Below are positions 57,332 through 64,000 of a stretch of 64,000 bases of DNA, one piece after another. The number at the start of each line of letters is the position of its first letter. The stretch's first letter is position 1. This DNA comes from Conchocele bisecta (lineage: Eukaryota; Mollusca; Bivalvia; Lucinida; Thyasiridae). The DNA lies in contig CM055275.1 of assembly GCA_029237695.1 (NCBI GenBank), positions 7,121,131 to 7,185,130 on the forward strand, written 5' to 3'. A program made the translations under genes and the position numbers. The notes beneath the pieces were generated by a model that was given only the letters and a program-made list of their open reading frames with translations, was not told the DNA's origin and made no database searches.

Positions 57332-57876
57332 ATAAAAACGGGTGTTTTCCGCAAATAATATGAAAATTACTTTTCAAAAGGGCAGATCCTGATAAAACGG
57401 CTCGTTACGAGCTGACTCATCTGGATCTACATGTTTACATACACCGCTATGTAAGTATAAGCAATATGCAATTAATTAAAGATAGCTCGGATTAGGACAG
57501 CAATCCAACATGCCACACCCTGTTCAAAAACTTTCGACTTTGCCCCTTCTCCACTGATCCCTTCAATTATTGACTGAAGTGCTATCCAAGCATGTTGTAC
57601 ATTATTCTATAGTGCTGTCAAAGCATGTGTTTGACGATAAAAAAGGAAAATAGAAAATAAACAGCAGACGACAATAAAATTAAGATACATGTAGCGGTGT
57701 AAGGGTTAATTTGTCCGGAGTTAATGTGTTACGTTTAGTGGCAGAGTTATATGTGTTTCGTAACAAAGACTAGCTTGAAGGAGATGTATATAATAGATTA
57801 GTAGTATCTCCTTCGTATGCGATTATAAAGTGTTAAACCTTTGTGAACCAGACGCGGATTTACGACGAGGAATACA

Positions 57877-58179
57877 AATAGAGAATAATAGTGCCGTGAA
57901 TGCGAACAAAATATATGGCAAGGCTTAGGAAACGGGATGAGCGAGGCTCTGCCGAGCACATCCCGTTTCCGTGCCGCGCCAGATATGTTTTTCAATTCAC
58001 AGCACTAACCTACTATTCTATTTATCCTGTGAACACCTACACATGGCTTTAAAATGCAAAAACATAACACCAGCCACCGCACATATCCATACGCAGTGAT
58101 TAAGTCGTATTGACAGGATATCACAAATGTTTCACGGCACCGTGTTTCACGGCACATACTCACTGTGTTGACGGGATAA
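57877..58179. mobile_element. Foldback element family A copy
   Basis: AATAGAGAATAATAGTGCCG to GTGTTGACGGGATAAAT, complete hairpin with GCTCTGCCGAGCACATCCCG centre. Confidence 0.8.
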
Positions 58180-59117
58180 ATCTTTTTACCCCTTCAATTA
58201 ATGGCATACGAAGCAAATGTGGACAAGCCTTAAATGTGGACATACCGAACTGTCGACATACCTCAACATCACTTTACATCATTACATCAGGTTTATACTT
58301 ATGAGATATAGGATCTGCTCCATGTTATAGTGATACACGACAGGGGTTCCCGACAAGTCTTAGATATCTTAGAAATACAACAGTACTTCATCTATCTTAT
58401 CTGCTGGATAAGTGGCGTCGAAACTTTCAAAACTGAATCACGATTTGCGGCCTTACCATTTGAGATAATGACTGTCTGTAAACGCCATCTTGTTCTGTGA
58501 TCCAAATTCTATCGGTATGCCAATTTTGGAAACTTTCCGAGTCCGATTCGGCTGGAATTTTGCGCACGCATATATCTTGCCGCCTTCAACCAGAAGCCGT
58601 TTACAGAAGTGTGATATCTCCGATAGTAAGGCTGTAATCGCCGTGGAAAGTTGAAACTTTCGACGTCATAAACGGCGTCGTTAATTAAATTTCACTATCC
58701 ACTTTACCCATTATTTTCACGTACCAAAATTGCTCACACATTGCGTAATCTGCTCTTACCAGTAACTGAAAATGACCTAATCGTTTCAAAATGGTAAGGA
58801 TACCAGTCCAACTGTTTCATCATAGGCGCTACAGGCATCATTTGTCCGAATCATACAACAACATATTTCCAAATAATATCCCGACACCTGACTTTACATA
58901 GAAATGCCGAGTTTTAATTTAATTTCCTTAGACATAATTGTTCCGTTCATGACTGTAGTCGTTGCTATTACGCACGTGCAAGGTATATGTATATATGTAT
59001 TGCTATGATAGTCGTGTTTGTGATTATCATGAATTGATTACACTTTTGCGAGTTATTTGCTCGGGTTTCGCTGTGAGAGAAAACCCATATTAATCAACTC
59101 CTTACAAATAATACACG
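58180..59117. other. Intron 1 sequence; one weak first-exon-like motif
   Basis: At 58488-58457 (-) an ATG context AAGATGGCG opens MAFTDSHYLK up to a GTAAGG donor, but no phase-matched partner exon was found. Otherwise nothing recognised. Confidence 0.35.
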
Positions 59118-59477
59118 ATAATTCCAGCACAAAAATATTTACACAATTCCCTAACATTAGATTGGTCCGTAGCAAGTCTCTGTCCAAAATTTATATCACA
59201 GTAAACTCCCATGCCGAACTACTTTCCGTAACCGTCAGGCGCAGTTAAAATAATTCTTAAGAAAACGGAAAATAAACACATTTTCTTGATGAATTTATTT
59301 CAAATGTTGGAATTATAAGGAATGAATAGCCTTTTTTGTGGAATTTAGCGGGGGAAAAAAACTTGAAAAAGTCGCGGGAATACTGGACGAGGCCTTCCGG
59401 CCTTCGTCCAGTATTCCCGCGACTTTTCCAAGTTTATACCCCGATAAATTCCACAAAAAAAGCCATTCATTCCTATA
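59118..59477. mobile_element. Hairpin element family H copy
   Basis: ATAATTCCAGCACAAAAATA at the left. The terminal hairpin GAAAAAGTCGCGGGAATACT, loop GGCCTTCCGGCC, ends CCATTCATTCCTATAG. Confidence 0.8.
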
Positions 59478-59663
59478 GTGAATAGAAATTCCGTAATTGC
59501 GCGCATGTTTGCGAGCGTATTTTCTTGGAAACAACGAGCTACCATGCAAACTGTTTAATTTGTATTACAGTCAAACTAAAGTTATATGAAAACTTGGAAA
59601 GGGTCTCGACTAATCGAGAATGTCAACGTGATTGAACACATTCCAAACATGCAATCAAATAGT

Positions 59664-59790
59664 TCTAGGATATTCCATCGTACATGTTTGAATAGCGGAA
59701 ATAATACACTCGTGTCCGTTGTCCTTGGAAGCCGACGCACACTCGGTTATTATTTACCGCTATTCAAAATGCACGATGGAATATCCTCTA
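59664..59790. repeat. Palindrome (AGGATATTCCATCGT arms)
   Basis: TAGGATATTCCATCGTACAT and ATGCACGATGGAATATCCTC are inverted around CACTCGTGTCCGTTGTCC-like unique centre. Confidence 0.75.
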
Positions 59791-59919
59791 TATCTTACCT
59801 TTGTCTTATAACTTTCATCGTATGTGTTCAGGACGACAATTCAAGAAAGTGAAATCCACATTTTATCATCAATTTCTATTTTTAAGAGGTACCACTTTAA
59901 TATGCTACAATGATATTAT

Positions 59920-60053
59920 AATAATGTCCTCGTGATTTGGTCCTACCGCTAAAACAAATTCGTTTCGCTACCCTCATTCGTTTGTTTAGCGGAAGGACCC
60001 AATCACTCGTACATTATTTCACGATAATAAGTTCACCTGGTTAAACAAACGGT
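59920..60053. mobile_element. Palindromic MITE family N copy
   Basis: Shares CGCTACCCTCATTCGTTTGT, ATTATTTCACGATAATAAG and GTTCACCTGGTTAAACAAAC with 44528-44690. The left end is eroded. Confidence 0.65.
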
Positions 60054-60147
60054 ATTTTATTACCGGTACATCTGAAATAAGAATTTATTTTCAATTTTCT
60101 GAAGACGAACAATACCCGAAACTTCAGAACAAGAATATCATATAATT

Positions 60148-60240
60148 CAGTTTATTGCAAAAGAGGAAAGTCTACTAAGTTTCTTCTTTTGCAAATGCAT
60201 ATATGCCATTTTTTACGTTTTCAGAAACGCTTGAAAACGC
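60148..60240. mobile_element. MITE family C, left half
   Basis: CAGTTTATTGCAAAAGAGGA to GTTTTCAGAAACGCTTGAAA. The right half is missing. It ends about 75 bases from the donor of exon 1. Confidence 0.65.
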
Positions 60241-60314
60241 TAAAACTCAAGATTGCGTTTCAATTTATAAAACAAATCACTATAGAATTGAAGAAAATTA
60301 CGTAAAATTCTTAC

Positions 60315-60357
60315 CATATACAAGTCCGATGATAAACACAACGTTCAACACCGCCAT
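60315..60357 (-). CDS. Secreted repetitive protein, exon 1 (signal peptide)
   Basis: ATG at 60357 followed by MAVLNVVFIIGLVY plus one base, then donor TATG/GTAAGA at 60314. An uncharged start, hydrophobic core VLNVVFIIGLV and, after splicing to exon 2, cleavage motif VYA before QVQG indicate a short secretory signal peptide. A TTTAAA box lies 72 bases upstream. Phase 1 matches exon 2 exactly. Confidence 0.6.
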
Positions 60358-60428
60358 TCTAAGAGATAGAGCGTTTGTCACTCAACCACGAGAGCTTGTC
60401 ACGAAATGACAACCGTTTCGTATTCCGT

Positions 60429-60434
60429 TTTAAA
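60429..60434 (-). promoter_or_regulatory. TATA-like box of the secreted-protein gene
   Basis: TTTAAA in the context GCCTTTAAAACG on the minus strand. With a start ~30 bases downstream, the 5' leader would be about 45 bases. Inferred from position only. Confidence 0.3.
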
Positions 60435-60557
60435 GGCACGCATACATCACTTCGCGATTCTTTCTAACCACAATGCAGCGAGCGACCCTACTGTATATGC
60501 AGACACTAATCTAGATCCGAGTTCCCACAATATAAATACATGCGGTTTTTATTTCCC

Positions 60558-60564
60558 TATAAAA
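60558..60564 (+). promoter_or_regulatory. TATA box of the divergent plus-strand gene
   Basis: TATAAAA, about 150 bases upstream of the ATG at 60709. Confidence 0.35.
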
Positions 60565-60708
60565 TTAGTGCACGCTAGTCTTGCCTGACAGGCCAAGTGC
60601 GCGTATCTCCGGACTTGGACACGATTTGATAAATACCGTCTTGCTTAACCTGTCAGTTTGTTTTTACACGCGACAGCAAACCAGATAAATGTATCTTTCT
60701 CACCCAAT

Positions 60709-60780
60709 ATGACAAGCGTGTCCCGATTGCTTTTGGTTGCATACATTCTTCTGTGCCAAATACTTGTCCTCTGCCGTCGT
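60709..60780 (+). CDS. Signal-peptide first exon of a divergent gene
   Basis: ATG at 60709 encodes MTSVSRLLLVAYILLCQILV then LCRR, directly followed by a consensus donor GTAAGT at 60781. An Arg before a 16-residue Leu/Ile/Val core is a classic signal peptide or signal anchor. The rest of the gene would lie downstream on the plus strand, probably beyond the window. The phase (0) does not fit the candidate exon at 61033 unless the weaker GTGTAA two bases earlier is used. Confidence 0.5.
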
Positions 60781-61032
60781 GTAAGTACGATCTACATTTT
60801 TCGCGAACCTCTTCGATGGGTCAGGTCAGTGCCACACAAATCAAGCGAATTACAGTCAAAATAACAATTACCTGTATAGCAGCCATGCTTTTGTTTTTCC
60901 AAATATCCAATGCATGAACCTGCGAACAAATACCACCTGTGAACATAGGCCAGATATTTATATTCCTATGACTGGCCTTTATTCACAGGTTTGATTGTAC
61001 ACATTAATTATATAGACTATCTTAGTTTACAG

Positions 61033-61150
61033 TGCTGTTTGCCTACACGTGTGTCTTAAACATGATGAACGCACAGCATCGCAACCTTGCCCTAGTGAAG
61101 AAGGAAATAAATGAATTAAAGGAATCAGTTGGGGAAGTGCTGGAGACGCT
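61033..61150 (+). CDS. Candidate internal exon, coiled-coil-like
   Basis: The acceptor TTAGTTTACAG at 61032 opens a phase-1 frame containing NAQHRNLALVKKEINELKES and VGEVLETLLPH, with heptad-like spacing of hydrophobics. Such short coiled coils follow the signal peptide in many secreted C1q-like or fibrinogen-related proteins, but no such domain is visible. The frame runs into the family H hairpin at about 61158 and no donor is obvious, so the exon may be broken by that insertion. Confidence 0.35.
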
Positions 61151-61157
61151 ACTCCCT

Positions 61158-61264
61158 CATGGAAAAGTCGCGGGAATACTGGACGAGGCCTTCCGGCCTT
61201 CGTCCAGTATTCCCGCTGGACGAGGCCTTCCGGCCTTCGTCCAGTATTCCCGCGACTTTTCCAA
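61158..61264. mobile_element. Hairpin fragment of family H, extra internal duplication
   Basis: Two copies of GGACGAGGCCTTCCGGCCTT-CGTCCAGTATTCCCG bounded by GGAAAAGTCGCGGGAATACT and its complement. Only the 3' hairpin of the family is present. Confidence 0.75.
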
Positions 61265-61320
61265 GTGGGAGTTAGCGCCTCTAGCAATTTCCAACTGATT
61301 CCCTTATGATCCCCCATGGT

Positions 61321-61413
61321 GTTAGCGCCTTCTGCAATGCGTCTATGACTCCCCAACTAGACTATGCGTCCGTTTTATGGGGTCGTACAAACACGAGTGT
61401 AAGAACACTATAG
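61321..61413 (+). pseudogene. Remnant of a LINE-type reverse transcriptase
   Basis: The frame reads VSAFCNASMTPQLDYASVLW then GRTNTSVRTL and a stop. PQLDYASVLWG closely follows the conserved LDYxSxxWG motif in the C-terminal part of many non-LTR reverse transcriptases. Too short and interrupted to be active. Confidence 0.5.
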
Positions 61414-61420
61414 AAAAGGG

Positions 61421-61990
61421 TCGATTACGCTGAAAAATAGGTAAAGGTAAAAATGGTCAGATGATGGATACATGTAGTAGTATGTGGTGGGTACCTGTTG
61501 GTTATGAAGATATGCAAGTATGGTGGTACTTGATGGTACAGAAAGTGAGAAACGGATCTAAACGCGAAAACTAGGCCAAGGTAAAAAGGTCACATGTTTG
61601 AAAGTGGTATGTGGTGGGCACCCGTTTGTTATGAAGGTGTGCACATATATGATGGTTATATGCGCGGTATAGTAAGACTTAGTGAGAAACAGAAAATGGC
61701 TCAGTCGATTACGCGGAAAAACATAGGTGAAGGTAAAAAGCAAAGGCCACATGTTTGATATTGGTATGTGGTGGGCACCCATTGGTTATGAAGTTGTGCA
61801 AGTATGGTGGTTCTAGGTGGTACATTTAACATTGAAAATGGCTAAGTCGATCACGCGGACAATATAGGTTAAGGTGAACAAAAAAGGTCATATGTTGGAT
61901 AGGATAATGGTATGTGATGGGCACCTGTTGGTTACGAAGTTGTGCAAGTATGGTGATTATATGTGGTACAGTAACAGAGAAATGGGTAAG
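61421..61990. repeat. ~140 bp tandem repeat, four diverged units
   Basis: Units start near 61421, 61560, 61703 and 61845 with CGATTACGC(G/T)GAAAAA-like sequence and share GGTAAAGGTAAAAA, TATGTGGTGGGCACC and GGTTATGAAG. Confidence 0.8.
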
Positions 61991-62029
61991 ACACGAACAC
62001 CTAACATTATAATTTGACGCCGTCTGCCA

Positions 62030-62077
62030 CCCGCTGCTCGCCGCCCACCGCCCACCGCCCACCGCCCACTGACTGTC
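62030..62077. repeat. 7 bp tandem repeat (CCGCCCA)
   Basis: Five consecutive CCGCCCA units in otherwise AT-rich DNA. Confidence 0.85.
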
Positions 62078-62279
62078 CGTCCACCAGCCCGGCTTTCGCC
62101 AATCCAATAGCCGGGATATTTTTTTTTATTTTTCTATAGTAAAATAGTAAGGTACATACAATTGTAATACAATGTATATGTAAAATGTATATGTAGTTGT
62201 TCCTCATGTAGTACATGTATACAATACAGCCAGGTTAAAATGAAGATGACCTGAAAAATGGGCGTATGGCCTGTCAGAG

Positions 62280-62386
62280 AAGCTTAGAGTCAGACCAGCA
62301 TGCACATCATTTAAAGAAGACGTTGTAATATTATCAACGTTGTTTTTAAATGATCCGCATGCTGGTGTGAGTAGACCAGAAAGCTT
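62280..62386. repeat. Palindrome (AAGCTTAGAGTCAGACCAGC)
   Basis: GAAGCTTAGAGTCAGACCAG pairs imperfectly with the right arm GAGTAGACCAGAAAGCTTAT. The inner arms are CATCATTTAAAGAAGACG / CGTTGTTTTTAAATGATC. Confidence 0.65.
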
Positions 62387-62799
62387 ATGTTGGATACTGA
62401 ATCAAACAACATGAACACATTAATGCATGTTTATTATTCGCTAACTAAAAGTGTTCTTACTTCGTTATATAATGCCAATAAAACCATAAAACCTTTTTGC
62501 TTACGGTGTAACAGGAACCAAATATTGCTACATGGCTGCCGTTGTTTGACAGCCGTGTTCAAACGTACATCCCGTGCTGTTTGACTATGGCTATAAACAA
62601 TGCTCTTTCCGGGGCAAAAATAACACCTACGTAATGCATGCGTCTCATGACGTTACTAGAACGCGCCATTACGTCATCAGACCAGGTCACAACGCTTGCA
62701 CTAAAATTTGGAGATTGATGCGGCTGTATCGCGCGACGGATATGGTCGAACCCTATATTAACACACGTAATCAATTCAGTTGTATTTATACGTAAAGCA
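62387..62799. other. No gene recognised
   Basis: Short frames on both strands without domains. Nothing supported. Confidence 0.4.
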
Positions 62800-63216
62800 T
62801 AAGGCGTACTCAGTAGGCACAACATGTTCTTTATAGAAATTAAATAAGTGTATAATTGTGTCACTATTCTACCAGTTCTGAACATTACAGTCCCCGCTAC
62901 ACAGATATAATCATTTATAAATACTTTATTTTACTGATAGTGACTCGCGGTGGTGTCAGGCTATTTTCATATGCAAATGAGGCACGATATTTGTTAAATA
63001 TTTATACTAATGAATGATTCACTTGAAAATTTTTTTTCGAAAGATTATAAAGTATGATCATTGCACATCAAAAATAATCAGTGTAATATAAATGTATGCT
63101 AATGCCAATCGATACGTGAGGTTGGTGAATGAATGTTTAATTTGCCAAAACATGTCTCAGATGATGTCCCTGATATACAAATAGTTTGTGCCTACCAAGT
63201 GTGCATGTACCTTTAC
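62800..63216 (+). mobile_element. Element family E copy
   Basis: TACTCAGTAGGCACAACATG at the left, GTGCCTACCAAGTGTGCATG at the right, internal ATATGCAAATGAGGCACGAT. Confidence 0.7.
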
Positions 63217-63251
63217 TGCGAAACAATATGACAAAAATGTGTTTTATCCCG

Positions 63252-63700
63252 TCAACACATCACGATGTTTATTATTTATCCCGTCAACACAGTGCGTATG
63301 TGCCGTAAAACACTGTGCTGTGAAACATTTTTGATATCCTGTCAATACGACATAATCACTGCGTATGAATATGTGCGGTGACTGTGGTTATTTTTTTGCA
63401 TTTAAAAGCCATTTGTAGGTGTTGACGGGATAAATAGAATAGTAGGTTGGTGCCGTGAATGGGAAAAATATCTGGCGCGGCTCGGAAACGGGATGGGCGA
63501 GGCTCTGCTATTCTATTTATCCCGTCAACATCTACTCTACTAATCGCTTTAAAATGCAAACAAAATAATCCCAGCCACCGAACATATTCATACGCGGTGA
63601 TTATGTCGTATTGACAGGATATCAAAAATGTTTAACAGCACCGTGTTTCACGGCATATACGTACTGCGTTGACGGGATAAATAATAAACATCGTGATGTT
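63252..63700. mobile_element. Foldback element family A, largest copy
   Basis: Outer inverted ends CATCACGATGTTTATTATTT and AAATAATAAACATCGTGATG enclose TATCCCGTCAACACAGTGCG ... TGCGTTGACGGGATA. The inner hairpin is truncated after GGCTCTGC. Confidence 0.8.
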
Positions 63701-63806
63701 CCAGGGGACGAATCTCAATAATCTCAATACGTCTATGGACGCATTTCAATGTATCTATATGACATTATGCAAATTTCCAATAACCTACGAAGGGAAGCGC
63801 ATTTAA

Positions 63807-63868
63807 TACACATTGTTTTAAAGTCGCTCTTTTTAATAAAAAGAGTGACTTTAAAACAACGTGTATAC
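63807..63868. repeat. Short perfect palindrome
   Basis: GTTTTAAAGTCGCTCTTTTT and AAAAGAGTGACTTTAAAACA around AATA. Arms about 24 bases. Confidence 0.8.
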
Positions 63869-64000
63869 GACATTGTGTTGTAATTTTTGCATCATAATTG
63901 TCCTGGGATAATTTATTTCATATCTGTATTTCATGTATATGCATAGATTGTATTGCACCGGATTGTATTATCTTTCTGTAATCCGTTGCTGTATAATATA

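Larger units (their letters stand above)
31755..60357 (-). other. Gene span: secreted repetitive Pro/Gln/Tyr-rich protein, six exons
   Basis: Model: 60357-60315, 48102-48056, 43562-43532, 41177-41103, 35022-34990 and 33647-31755. Every junction is GT-AG and every phase matches (1, 0, 1, 1, 1). The joined start reads MAVLNVVFIIGLVYA, then QVQGQIPTAAQSGTQ, GQGWATQPRQ, PLWDPATLPGAWTPP, STAADPSAVLAPGGTGG and RSAEERMMQAILLQQ. The result is a signal peptide, a Gln/Gly/Pro-rich leader and a repetitive disordered body. Introns of 12.2, 4.5, 2.4, 6.1 and 1.3 kb are filled with small transposons. The model rests on splice-site strength, phase and composition only. No transcript evidence is available here. 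Confidence 0.6.

Noticed and set aside
60868..60900. Minus-strand ATG reading MAAIQ next to a GTAATT donor
   Set aside because: Phase 0 does not fit exon 2 of the secreted gene and the coding length is too short to judge.

Overview
The window is animal nuclear DNA. It is AT-rich, has long intergenic stretches, GT-AG splice sites and dense small transposons. A tRNA-derived SINE, many foldback/MITE families, an NHL-type beta-propeller gene and a large secreted Pro/Gln/Tyr-rich repetitive protein gene together suggest a lophotrochozoan, most likely a bivalve mollusc. The species assignment is inference. Local consensus quality is poor: the first ~5 kb and tandem-repeat stretches carry many small indels.

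Layout. 1-8820 is a satellite array of ~160-185 bp monomers, interrupted by ACGT-rich hairpin spacers. 9699-10967 (-) is a single-exon NHL/TRIM-like beta-propeller gene. 15203-16426 (-) holds three phase-compatible exons (cassette C), with a further candidate terminal exon at 17954-18087 (-). 27672-28958 (-) is a large coding exon (cassette A). 31755-33647 (-) is its paralogue (cassette B). Cassette B connects through consistently phased micro-exons at 34990-35022, 41103-41177, 43532-43562 and 48056-48102 to a signal-peptide exon at 60315-60357. Together these give one ~28.6 kb gene for a secreted, disordered repetitive protein. On the plus strand a second signal-peptide exon (60709-60780) points away from it, with a coiled-coil-like candidate exon at 61033. 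The rest is repeats: at least eleven dispersed small element families, most of them palindromic, plus several minisatellites.

How the parts fit. Splicing the secreted-protein exons gives a 15-residue signal peptide ending VYA, a short Gln/Gly/Pro-rich leader, and then either the B cassette or, by inference, the A cassette. B holds 14-residue tandem repeats around PNDPYAQ, 10-residue repeats around PPVEGSPVM, and a C-terminal signature RADxMADxMDNLQxMSPxER. A shares the N-terminal and C-terminal blocks of B, has the same phase-1 acceptor, and has no recognisable 5' exon of its own. I therefore suggest alternative last exons or an exon-cassette duplication. Composition and signal peptide fit an extracellular matrix, shell, mucus or adhesive protein. 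The function is not demonstrated.
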